A stretch of 24,237 nucleotides of DNA from an uncultured Clostridia bacterium (lineage in GTDB: Bacteria; Bacillota; Clostridia; Oscillospirales; JAAYOS01): NCBI GenBank assembly GCA_944386395.1, contig CALXAZ010000190.1, forward strand, positions 1-24,237, written 5' to 3'. Every line of letters starts with the position of its first letter. Position 1 is the first letter of the stretch. Below the pieces are notes generated by a model. The model was not told the DNA's origin. It saw only the letters and a program-made list of their open reading frames with translations, and did no database searches. A program made the translations under genes and the position numbers. Shown piece by piece: positions 7,608 to 14,332 of this stretch.

Positions 7608-7900
7608 ACTTGTCCCTCCACAAAAGAAATATATGCTTGTGGAGAGAGAATATGTAAAAATGAAGAAAAAACATTTGATTTACATAATAACGTATGATAA
7701 TAATATACAAAAAAAAAAAAAAAAAGGCAAGAAAAATAAAGGCTTTATGCAAAAGTTTATACAAAATGCAAGGAATTATGTAAATAAGATTATGTAAACT
7801 TGGTATCCGCTATTTATTTGTACAATATGTTGATATCTTTATATTTTGCATTACAATATATAGAAACTCTTACGCTTGGTTAAATTTGTTATTTAGAATA
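7608..7900. promoter_or_regulatory. AT-rich control region upstream of spoIIM-xerD with repeated ATTATGTAAA motifs
   Basis: This stretch has no convincing gene. It holds three exact copies of ATTATGTAAA: two direct (7775-7784 and 7789-7798) and one inverted (7679-7688), plus a 9/10 copy at 7649-7658 and a looser one near 7745. It also has a run of 17 A (7709-7725). A possible sigma-E type promoter for spoIIM is AAATGTT (7670-7676) with CATATTCT (7647-7654) at 15 bases, matching the Bacillus consensus only partly. Confidence 0.4.
7616..7644 (-). promoter_or_regulatory. Hairpin covering the spoIIM ribosome binding site
   Basis: On the minus strand CTCCACAA (7637-7644) is an exact reverse complement of TTGTGGAG (7616-7623); the loop is 13 bases. 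The second arm contains GGAG of the spoIIM Shine-Dalgarno sequence. If the transcript starts upstream of 7644, translation of spoIIM could be blocked by this helix. Confidence 0.45.
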
Positions 7901-7932
7901 AAAATAGACGCGGTGTATGCCGCGTCTATTTT
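7901..7932. terminator. Bidirectional-looking terminator at the end of yrzE
   Basis: AAAATAGACGCGG (7901-7913) pairs perfectly over 13 bp with CCGCGTCTATTTT (7920-7932) around a 6-base loop. On the minus strand it is followed by a short T-rich stretch (TTTTTATTC) and the helix contains the yrzE stop codon (7926-7928). Confidence 0.85.
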
Positions 7933-8333
7933 TTTCTTCGATGCTTCTTTCCTACGGGAACGAATGCGGAAAAAAGACTGCCCAGGAATATACTAATAAA
8001 TATTAGTCCGCCTTCTTCTGGAATAAATTCTGTCCAGAACACGATGCCTGCAAAACATAGCATTAGAAATGCCATTATTCCTTCTGCGGCGGCTGCTATA
8101 AGATTTTTTCTCCCTGTCCTTTTTACAGATATTAATCCCCCGGCAGCACCTCCAACGAATAGTGCCACGAAGAGAACTTTATCTGCCGTCTCAAGGGAAA
8201 GTTTCCCGGAGGATACAAATGCTGATATAACGAGGATTAGCAATATAGCAGTAAAAATACATACTAGTGCTCCAAGTAGTGCAGATATGATTAATCTCTT
8301 TATTCCAGATTCGGATTCTTCGGTTTTTTTCAT
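7926..8333 (-). CDS. yrzE: YrzE-like TIGR04086-family membrane protein
   Basis: A 135-residue protein with four predicted membrane spans (about residues 14-40, 48-65, 78-98, 108-127) and charged ends (KKTEESES at the start, GKKHRRKK at the end). The small Gly-rich spans VGGAAGGLISVKRTGRKN and ISIFLGSLFSAFVP fit the TIGR04086/YrzE family of unknown function. The position just after yajC is the same as in Bacillus, where the order is queA-tgt-yajC-yrzE, which strengthens the call. The ATG follows GGAGG by 7 bases, but this site is buried in the hairpin at 8338-8379. A terminator separates it from yajC, so expression may depend on read-through. Confidence 0.8.
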   Translation of the reverse strand: MKKTEESESGIKRLIISALLGALVCIFTAILLILVISAFVSSGKLSLETADKVLFVALFVGGAAGGLISVKRTGRKNLIAAAAEGIMAFLMLCFAGIVFWTEFIPEEGGLIFISIFLGSLFSAFVPVGKKHRRKK

Positions 8334-8337
8334 ATTA

Positions 8338-8379
8338 TTTCCTCCTTATCTTATTTGTATAAGATTATTCTGGAGGAAA
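8338..8379 (-). promoter_or_regulatory. Two-part hairpin sequestering the yrzE ribosome binding site
   Basis: On the minus strand TTTCCTCC (8372-8379) is the exact complement of the Shine-Dalgarno GGAGGAAA (8338-8345). Inside this, ATCTTAT (8359-8365) pairs exactly with ATAAGAT (8348-8354) around the loop ACAA. An internal loop of 6 and 2 bases joins the two helices, giving 15 bp in total. The first arm begins right after the T-run of the yajC terminator. A role in translational control is inference. Confidence 0.55.
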
Positions 8380-8416
8380 GAAAAAAAGTACAGGTTGTAA
8401 AAAAACAATCTGTACT
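8380..8416 (-). terminator. Intrinsic terminator after yajC
   Basis: On the minus strand AGTACAGATTGT (8405-8416) pairs with ACAACCTGTACT (8387-8398), with one mismatch, around a 6-base loop, followed by TTTTTTTC. It lies 8 bases after the yajC stop codon. Confidence 0.75.
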
Positions 8417-8424
8417 CTTTTCAA

Positions 8425-8754
8425 TTACTGAGGTTCGTTTGTACTTGCGCCTACAGAAGAGATAGACCAGCGCATGACCTGAAACTTGGTGCGATCGGGA
8501 CCGGATTCGATTGTGATTTTGTCGTCTTTAATGGCGGATATTCTTCCAATGACTCCGCCTCTTGTTGTAACCTCATCGCCGACAGAGAGCTCACTGAGCA
8601 TTTTCTGCATAGATTTTTTACGCTTGTTCTCTGGACGGATAAGCATAAAATAAAACACAAGGATGACTACTGCAAACGGTAGGATATATGATACAAGAGT
8701 GGAAATATTAAATCCCTCCGTTGCCTGTAAGAAAAGAGCGTTAAATTTCAACAT
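8425..8754 (-). CDS. yajC: Preprotein translocase accessory subunit YajC
   Basis: A 109-residue protein with one membrane span near residues 20-40 (SYILPFAVVILVFYFMLIRP) followed by the family signature RPENKRKKSMQKMLSELSVGDEVTTRGGVIGRI. YajC associates with SecDF at the membrane and is thought to help protein export. Here no secD or secF follows; the next gene is yrzE beyond a terminator. The ATG follows AAGGAGGTG and there is a good promoter in the gap after tgt. Position after queA-tgt is highly conserved in bacteria. Confidence 0.96.
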   Translation of the reverse strand: MLKFNALFLQATEGFNISTLVSYILPFAVVILVFYFMLIRPENKRKKSMQKMLSELSVGDEVTTRGGVIGRISAIKDDKITIESGPDRTKFQVMRWSISSVGASTNEPQ

Positions 8755-8784
8755 GGAATTTTCACCTCCTTAAACACTAAGGTT

Positions 8785-8813
8785 ATTATAAAGAAAGTTT
8801 TGATGTTTTGCAA
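8785..8813 (-). promoter_or_regulatory. Sigma-A promoter of yajC
   Basis: On the minus strand TTGCAA (8808-8813) and a perfect TATAAT (8785-8790) are exactly 17 bases apart, in the 73-base gap between tgt and yajC and about 30 bases before the yajC start. Confidence 0.7.
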
Positions 8814-8827
8814 TACCGAATATAAAT

Positions 8828-9958
8828 TTATATCCGCTGAGAAAGCAGCGAAGAATACTCATTTCTGTATTCTTCAAAGTTACCTTGGTCAATGGCATCT
8901 CTTATCTCTTTGGCAAGATTATTATAAAATGTAAGATTATGGAGCACTCCAAGCCTCATTGCAAGCATTTCTTCAGCCTTAAACAGGTGCCGGAGATAAG
9001 CCCGAGAAAAGTTGCGGCAGGTGTAACAGCAGCAAGTATCATCAATTGGGCTTTCATCGTCTTCATATTTTTTGTTTTTTATATTGATTATACCTGCTTT
9101 TGTAAAGAAATGTCCGTGACGCGCATTTCTAGCAGGCATAACACAATCAAAAAAGTCTATCCCACGCGCTACCCCTTCGATAATATTGGAGGGAGTTCCT
9201 ACACCCATAAGATACCTAGGTTTGTCATTTGGTGCGATGATGCTGAGATGATCTAAAATATCATACATTACTGCTGTAGGTTCGCCCACCGCAAGACCTC
9301 CAATTGCATAACCAGGTAAATCAAGCTCAGCGATACGCTTCATGTGCTCAATCCGAAGTTCGGCATATGTCCCTCCTTGATTTATGCCAAAAAGAACCTG
9401 ACCAGGGTTGACGGCGTCTTCCCTACTGTTCAACTTGGCAAGCTCTGCCTTACATCGTTCGAGCCAGCGGTATGTTCTTTCACAGGACTCTTTAACATAT
9501 TCATAAGGAGACGGATTTTCAACGCATTCATCAAATGCCATTGCTATGTCAGATCCAAGATATGACTGTATTCGCATACTGTCCTCTGGAGACATAAATA
9601 TCCTTCTGCCGTCTATATGAGAGTTAAAGCTAACGCCGTCTTCTGATATCTTTCGGAGCTTTGCCAATGAAAAAACCTGGAATCCGCCGCTGTCAGTGAG
9701 TATAGGACGGTCCCAGCGCATAAATTTGTGCAGTCCCCCCAGCTTTTTGATTAGATCTTCCCCTGGGCGGAGATGGAGATGATATGTATTTGAAAGCTCT
9801 ACCTGGCATCCAATATTGTGAAGGTCAAAGGCGTCCAGCCCTCCTTTGATTGCTGCCTGAGTGCCAACATTCATAAATACAGGAGTCTGTATTTCTCCGT
9901 GTGGCGTGATGAAGCTTCCTCGCCTTGCAAGTCCCTCGGTTTTTAAGATTTTAAACAT
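8828..9958 (-). CDS. tgt: tRNA-guanine transglycosylase Tgt
   Basis: A 376-residue protein from the ATG at 9958, which follows GAGGT by about 7 bases. The frame stays open upstream into queA, but the family N-terminus MFKILKTEGLARRGSF and the length decide the start. The enzyme exchanges guanine 34 of the anticodon for preQ1 in tRNAs for Asp, Asn, His and Tyr. Visible signatures are Asp89 in TDSGGFQVFS, the GGLAVGEP loop (220-227), nucleophile Asp271 in FFDCVMPARNARHG, and the zinc site Cys309-x-Cys311-x2-Cys314 with His340. It lies 61 bases after queA, whose enzyme acts next on the product, so both likely form one operon. Confidence 0.98.
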   Translation of the reverse strand: MFKILKTEGLARRGSFITPHGEIQTPVFMNVGTQAAIKGGLDAFDLHNIGCQVELSNTYHLHLRPGEDLIKKLGGLHKFMRWDRPILTDSGGFQVFSLAKLRKISEDGVSFNSHIDGRRIFMSPEDSMRIQSYLGSDIAMAFDECVENPSPYEYVKESCERTYRWLERCKAELAKLNSREDAVNPGQVLFGINQGGTYAELRIEHMKRIAELDLPGYAIGGLAVGEPTAVMYDILDHLSIIAPNDKPRYLMGVGTPSNIIEGVARGIDFFDCVMPARNARHGHFFTKAGIINIKNKKYEDDESPIDDTCCCYTCRNFSRAYLRHLFKAEEMLAMRLGVLHNLTFYNNLAKEIRDAIDQGNFEEYRNEYSSLLSQRI

Positions 9959-10019
9959 GCTATAACCTCGTTGATTAAAAAGTTTGCCGCATATAGCGGT
10001 AGAGAAGAGGATAATACTG

Positions 10020-11048
10020 CTATCTAATAAACATTGCGTCCCCAAAGCTGAAGAAGCGCATTTTTGCATCGATTGCAGCCTTGTATGCATTGAGTATGTT
10101 TTCTCTGCCGGCAAGGGCGGAGACAAGCATTATTAGCGTACTCTCAGGGAGATGGAAATTGGTTATGAGAGCATCGACACATTTAAATCTGTATCCCGGG
10201 TAGATATATATATCAGTCCAACCGGATTGTGGTTTAAGAGTTCCATCGGACTCAGAGAATGCTTCCAAAGTACGGCATGATGTTGTACCAACAGCAATAA
10301 CTCTTCCTCCAGATTTTTTGATATGAGTTACGGCTTCGGCTGTATCGTCGGGTATTATACAAAATTCCGAATGCATTAGGTGATCCTCAATTTTGTCCTC
10401 TTTAACAGGACGGAAAGTCCCAAGACCTACATGCAAAGTAATATATTTAATTTTGACACCTTTAGCACATATTTTTTTCAGTAAATCGTTTGTGAAATGT
10501 AAGCCCGCCGTTGGCGCTGCCGCAGAGCCAGGATTTTTTGAATATACTGTTTGATATCTTTCAGGATCATCCAATTTTTCTGTTATATATGGTGGCAAGG
10601 GAACTTGTCCAAGTCTATCAAGAACTTCCAGAAAAATGCCGTCGTATTTGAAAGAAATAATGCGATTGCCTCCTGCGGTTATTTCGATTACCTCACCTAT
10701 CAAGGCGCTGTCACCAAAAATAAGCCTTGCGCCAGGCTTGCACCTTCGCCCGGGACGAACCATACACTCCCACACGTTTTCTGATCCGCTTTCATGTAGC
10801 ATGACAAGCTCGACTGTTCCCCCGGTATCCTCTCTTACGCCGAACAGGCGAGCGGGAATAACCCTGGAGTCATTTAGAATCAACAAATCACCATCACCTA
10901 AAAAATCAACAATATCATAAAAGTGCCGCAGCGAATATTCACCCGTCTTTTTATCGAGAACCATAAGTCTGGAGGAGTCTCTTCGCTCTATTGGTGTTTG
11001 GGCAATAAGTTCTTTGGGCAAATCATAATAAAAGTCACTTTTTTTCAT
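10020..11048 (-). CDS. queA: S-adenosylmethionine:tRNA ribosyltransferase-isomerase QueA
   Basis: A 342-residue protein of the usual length. It transfers and isomerises the ribose of S-adenosylmethionine onto preQ1 in tRNA to make epoxyqueuosine. Signatures are FYYDLPKELIAQTP near the start, LILNDSRVIPARLFG (56-70), PGSAAAPTAGLHFT (173-186), and the C-terminal DALITNFHLPESTLIMLVSALAG. The ATG follows AGGGGGCG. A TATAAT box lies about 20 bases before the start but has no good -35 partner, so it is not called as a promoter. It lies 38 bases after spoIID and upstream of tgt. Confidence 0.98.
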   Translation of the reverse strand: MKKSDFYYDLPKELIAQTPIERRDSSRLMVLDKKTGEYSLRHFYDIVDFLGDGDLLILNDSRVIPARLFGVREDTGGTVELVMLHESGSENVWECMVRPGRRCKPGARLIFGDSALIGEVIEITAGGNRIISFKYDGIFLEVLDRLGQVPLPPYITEKLDDPERYQTVYSKNPGSAAAPTAGLHFTNDLLKKICAKGVKIKYITLHVGLGTFRPVKEDKIEDHLMHSEFCIIPDDTAEAVTHIKKSGGRVIAVGTTSCRTLEAFSESDGTLKPQSGWTDIYIYPGYRFKCVDALITNFHLPESTLIMLVSALAGRENILNAYKAAIDAKMRFFSFGDAMFIR

Positions 11049-11086
11049 ATTGGCGCCCCCTATTATAAAGATAAAAATAAAAGGAC

Positions 11087-12763
11087 TCAGTAGATTGTAT
11101 CTATATACGAGCCGTAAAAATAAAAACTCAAAATTTCGTCGTATGTATAGCCCTGTTCAGCCATACCCTTGGAGCCCCATTGGCTCATACCTACATTGTG
11201 TCCATATCCGCTTCCTTTTATTGTAAAGCTGCCAGTATTTGAAGAAGAGTCGCCGGTGCCGGTGCTCTGAAATTGCGAAACACCTCCAGAGGACGCTATG
11301 TAGATATCGTCTGAGATAATCTCTACCTGTCCATCTGCGCCGATTACATATGCTCCCGCAGGATCAACAAAAGTTCCAGCATCGTTTACATACAGTTCAC
11401 CAGAAACAAAGCTTCCCCCGCTTCCGCCAAGAATGGAATATCTCTGGCTATGAACGTATGTTCCGTATAATATGGTTCGTGCTGCTTCTTTGGAAAATTC
11501 TAATACCTTGCCATTTATATCTACAAATCTTACGGTGTATACGTTCCCTACGGCGGTGTATTTTGAAACGTACGCATCAACTATCGTACCCATTGAGTAT
11601 CCTTTTTTATTTATGGCAGAAGCGAGCTGATCTCCTGTGACGGTATAGCTCCAGGTACCATAGGTTGCTTTGCTTAGATCTTCAAAATTGTCCTTCACTG
11701 CTTGTAAATAGGGGACATCCATAGTCCATACGTTTACCGCGCTCTCTGTGGCTCCTCCATTTGAAGAGTGGTATACAGCGTCGCAAAGTTCACCTTCAGA
11801 GTAAAGCCCAAGACCGCTGACAGCCTCTGCCGCCATATCAGAATTTGCTGTTGCAGTATTTGTTCCACGATACACCTGGCAATCAGTAGTGTTGCACACA
11901 TCAAATCCATAAGAGCTGTGTTTATTTTTATGCGCAACAGCAAAACTTGCTGCGCATACAGCATGAGCCTTTAAGCATTCTATATGCCAGTTTGGGTTCA
12001 TCTCATATGGAATTACACCTTTAACATAGTCAGTCAACGCCACGACGTTTATCACTGTTACATCTCCGCCATTCCTACGGTTATATTCAAAAGCACCTCT
12101 ATACTTGTAGCCTTTGAACCAGGTAATGGTATCCTCTGTGCCTATAGGCTGTATACCAAATGGGCTTCCATTGTCAAACTCGAATATTATCTCTCCGGTG
12201 GAGGTTACAGTTACGGTATAGCATGTGGAAGAATTGCCAACGACAAAGCCTGCTGAAAAGCCAAGATCCAGTGCAGCGTTTTCTGCCGAAGATTTAGATG
12301 AATAGCTTCCAGCACGAACTCGATAATCGCCGTTGATGTACGCCGGAAATGCATTTACACCCGTTTCAGATTCAATATCATAGGCGGCATATAGGGCATC
12401 GTCATATGTACCGTAGCTCTCCCCTATGTCAACATGATAGGCGCCAATTGTCGTATATCCGGCAGGAGCCATGGAATCATAATATGTTCCTCCGGAAAGG
12501 TACATATTTGTATCTTTCATAGTCGTTATCTTGTTCTCATATGTATATCCGATGTAATAGAATTCACGGTTTGAGTCGAACCATCCAAAGTTATATCCGT
12601 CTCCAACTTCGTTTGCAAGGTTAGCGGATGGCATTGCAGATGAACCGTAGTACAGACCGACCTTGATGATATTTTCGGAGTAAGCATTTGCTTCTGTTGC
12701 CAATATAGGCAGCAGTGCAGCAAGCAGGGAAAAAGTTAAAATAACAGAAATGATTTTTTTCAT
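11087..12763 (-). CDS. spoIID: SpoIID/LytB-domain protein with SPOR-like region
   Basis: A 558-residue protein with a signal peptide (MKKIISVILTFSLLAALLPILATEANA, residues 1-27). Residues about 105-180 contain GTYDDALYAAYDIESETG and DYRVRAGSYSSKSSAENAA, resembling SPOR peptidoglycan-binding repeats. The SpoIID/LytB region starts near 235; Glu254 in VIPYEM is the likely catalytic glutamate, and the conserved C-terminal block GYGHNVGMSQWGSKGMAEQGYTYDEIL is at about 518-545. SpoIID is a lytic transglycosylase that cuts glycan strands lacking stem peptides during engulfment, with SpoIIM and SpoIIP. This protein is longer than the classic 340-residue SpoIID, so it could be a LytB-like paralogue rather than the engulfment enzyme. 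The ATG follows TAGGAGG. It is divergent from the lysine operon. Confidence 0.85.
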   Translation of the reverse strand: MKKIISVILTFSLLAALLPILATEANAYSENIIKVGLYYGSSAMPSANLANEVGDGYNFGWFDSNREFYYIGYTYENKITTMKDTNMYLSGGTYYDSMAPAGYTTIGAYHVDIGESYGTYDDALYAAYDIESETGVNAFPAYINGDYRVRAGSYSSKSSAENAALDLGFSAGFVVGNSSTCYTVTVTSTGEIIFEFDNGSPFGIQPIGTEDTITWFKGYKYRGAFEYNRRNGGDVTVINVVALTDYVKGVIPYEMNPNWHIECLKAHAVCAASFAVAHKNKHSSYGFDVCNTTDCQVYRGTNTATANSDMAAEAVSGLGLYSEGELCDAVYHSSNGGATESAVNVWTMDVPYLQAVKDNFEDLSKATYGTWSYTVTGDQLASAINKKGYSMGTIVDAYVSKYTAVGNVYTVRFVDINGKVLEFSKEAARTILYGTYVHSQRYSILGGSGGSFVSGELYVNDAGTFVDPAGAYVIGADGQVEIISDDIYIASSGGVSQFQSTGTGDSSSNTGSFTIKGSGYGHNVGMSQWGSKGMAEQGYTYDEILSFYFYGSYIDTIY

Positions 12764-12791
12764 TAAAACCTCCTAAAATTCTTTAACTGCG

Positions 12792-12820
12792 TTGACATTC
12801 AAATATAGATATGATAAACT
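12792..12820 (+). promoter_or_regulatory. Promoter of the lysine operon
   Basis: A perfect -35 box TTGACA (12792-12797) is 17 bases from TAAACT (12815-12820), a four-of-six -10 box. The predicted start near 12827 is just before the riboswitch begins. Confidence 0.65.
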
Positions 12821-12834
12821 TTGTACAAAATCAG

Positions 12835-13020
12835 ATATAAAAACGTATAGAGGCGCGGCTTTTATCAGTAGCGCCGGTGAGAGTCCTCTGAACTCATCGA
12901 GCCGGCGGGAAAGGAAACGCTGCCGAAGGAAGCGGAGTCAGAGGTGCCGTTTGCCTGGTTGTCTGGTTAATAGCCTTTCGACTGTCATCTTTTTTGATGA
13001 AGAGCTATCTGTTTTTGTAT
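12835..13020 (+). ncRNA. Lysine (L-box) riboswitch aptamer
   Basis: The conserved landmarks appear in order: TAGAGGCGCGGC (12848-12859), AGTAGCGCCGGTGAGAG around 12867-12883, GCCGAAGG near 12923-12931, TTTGCCTGG near 12950-12958, and CGACTGTCA at 12979-12987. A small hairpin CATC...GATG and AAGAGC follow, as in known lysine aptamers. A long P1-like helix is formed by ATATAAAAAC (12835-12844) with GTTTTTGTAT (13011-13020), all pairs with one G-U, and ATAG (12847-12850) with CTAT (13005-13008). It precedes asd, dapA and dapB, the expected targets. Binding of lysine should favour the downstream terminator and switch the operon off. Confidence 0.95.
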
Positions 13021-13065
13021 GTGTGCGGCTGTTTTCGACTGCTTGCCACATTATACTACAAATTC

Positions 13066-13091
13066 AGCCGGTTTTTCAACCGGCTTTTTTT
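13066..13091 (+). terminator. Riboswitch-controlled intrinsic terminator
   Basis: AGCCGGTT (13066-13073) pairs perfectly with AACCGGCT (13078-13085) around TTTC and is followed by a T-run to 13091. A competing antiterminator is possible: CGGCTG (13026-13031) can pair exactly with CAGCCG (13065-13070), which would break the terminator's left arm. Confidence 0.9.
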
Positions 13092-13129
13092 GTTACTTAT
13101 AGTAGATAGATAGTTTTTTTTGCGATATT

Positions 13130-13171
13130 TACCAATGTTTTTAGAGCGAGAGCGAAACCAATGGTATTTTT
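13130..13171 (+). promoter_or_regulatory. Second imperfect hairpin in the asd leader
   Basis: TACCAATGTTTT (13130-13141) pairs with AAACCAATGGTA (13155-13166) at 10 of 12 positions around a 13-base loop, followed by TTTTT. It is weak and AT-rich, and lies between the riboswitch terminator and the asd start. It may be a weak second terminator or just leader structure. Confidence 0.3.
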
Positions 13172-13229
13172 CTTGTACGAACACAAAATATAAATTGTTT
13201 TCATAAAATTGAATCAGGAGGCGTTTGCT

Positions 13230-14309
13230 ATGAAAAAATATAAAGTGGGGGTCATAGGCGCGACAGGAATAGTGGGTCAGCGCTTTGTTACTCTTCTCAA
13301 TAAGCATCCGTGGTTCGAGCTGGCATTGCTTGCAGCAAGTCCGCGCTCGGCAGGAAAGACATACCAAGAAGCAGCGGCGAGCCGCTGGGCAATGAGTGAG
13401 CCGATGCCGGAAAGTGCAAAAGACATGATTATCATGGACGCTTTGGCAGCCAAAGAAAAAATTGCCGGCAGTGTGGACTTTGTATTCTGTGCAGTTGATA
13501 TGCCAAAGGATGAAATACGCGCTCTGGAAGAGAGCTATGCAAAGCTTGAGTGTCCGGTTATATCCAATAACTCGGCACATAGGTTTACACCGGATGTCCC
13601 AATGATAATTCCAGAAATAAATCCGGAGCATGCGGAGATCATACCATTTTTCCGTAAAAGGATAGGCTCAAAAAGAGGATTTGTTGCCGTGAAATCCAAC
13701 TGTTCTCTGCAAAGCTATGTACCGGCCATACATCCTTTAATGGGATATGGTGTAAATCGTGTTCTGACCTGCACCTATCAGGCAATTTCAGGTGCCGGAA
13801 AAACTTTTGAAAGATGGCCGGAAATGATCGATAACGTCATTCCATATATCGGTGGAGAGGAAGAAAAGTCGGAAAAAGAGCCACTTAAAATATGGGGAAA
13901 GATAGAAAACGGGCAAATAGTCCCAGCTGATTCCCCTGCTTTTACAGCTCAGTGCCTTCGGGTTCCAGTATCGGACGGACATATGGCGGCTGTATTCGTT
14001 GAGTTTGAAAATAAGCCAGCGATAGAAGAGATAAAGGAAAGATGGGCTTCTTATAGAGGGCGCCCGCAGGAGCTTGGTCTTCCGTCTACACCAAAGCAGT
14101 TCCTTCATTACTTCGAGGAGGACGACTATCCTCAGACAAAGTTGCACCGCGATCTTGAAGGAGGAATGGCTATTTCGATTGGTCGCCTCCGTGAGGATAC
14201 TCAGTACGACATAAAATTTGTATGCTTGTCGCACAATACCTTGAGAGGAGCAGCGGGCGGCGGAGTTTTGCTGGCTGAGCTTTTGTGCGCAGAAGGATAC
14301 ATGGACTAG
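13230..14309 (+). CDS. asd: Aspartate-semialdehyde dehydrogenase, archaeal/fungal-type
   Basis: A 359-residue protein from the ATG at 13230, which follows AGGAGG; an in-frame TTG at 13209 would precede that ribosome site and is rejected. The enzyme reduces aspartyl phosphate to aspartate semialdehyde with NADPH, the branch point for lysine, threonine and methionine. The N-terminal Rossmann motif is GATGIVGQRFV (10-20). The catalytic cysteine is Cys158 in VKSNCSLQSYV and the likely active-site histidine is His251 in VPVSDGHMAAV. The ISNNSAHRF and SNCSLQ patterns and length point to the subgroup shared by archaea and fungi (TIGR00978), rather than the common bacterial form. First gene after the lysine riboswitch, 23 bases before dapA. 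Confidence 0.95.
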   Translation: MKKYKVGVIGATGIVGQRFVTLLNKHPWFELALLAASPRSAGKTYQEAAASRWAMSEPMPESAKDMIIMDALAAKEKIAGSVDFVFCAVDMPKDEIRALEESYAKLECPVISNNSAHRFTPDVPMIIPEINPEHAEIIPFFRKRIGSKRGFVAVKSNCSLQSYVPAIHPLMGYGVNRVLTCTYQAISGAGKTFERWPEMIDNVIPYIGGEEEKSEKEPLKIWGKIENGQIVPADSPAFTAQCLRVPVSDGHMAAVFVEFENKPAIEEIKERWASYRGRPQELGLPSTPKQFLHYFEEDDYPQTKLHRDLEGGMAISIGRLREDTQYDIKFVCLSHNTLRGAAGGGVLLAELLCAEGYMD

Positions 14310-14332
14310 AGATTGAAAGGATTTGATTTTTT

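Noticed and set aside
7647..7676. A sigma-E promoter for spoIIM
   Set aside because: Boxes AAATGTT and CATATTCT match the consensus only partly (about 5/7 and 6/8), and the AT-rich region gives many such matches. Kept only as a possibility in the region entry.
7660..7797. Plus-strand 45-codon frame from ATG with a Lys-rich product spanning the A17 run
   Set aside because: The composition is just translated A-rich DNA, the nearest GGAGAG is 13 bases from the ATG, and the region better fits a control region for spoIIM.
7773..7800. A complete dif site around TTATGTAAACT
   Set aside because: Only the XerD-side arm matches. The 11 bases that should be the XerC arm (7773-7783) are another copy of the same arm motif in direct orientation.
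8820..8833. A 14-bp perfect palindrome of only A and T at the tgt stop codon
   Set aside because: It has no GC stem or T-run, so it is not a terminator, and short AT palindromes are expected in this composition.
13056..13631. A 191-codon minus-strand frame across the riboswitch terminator and asd start
   Set aside because: It is antisense to a confidently identified gene and regulatory RNA, has no ribosome site and no recognisable protein features.
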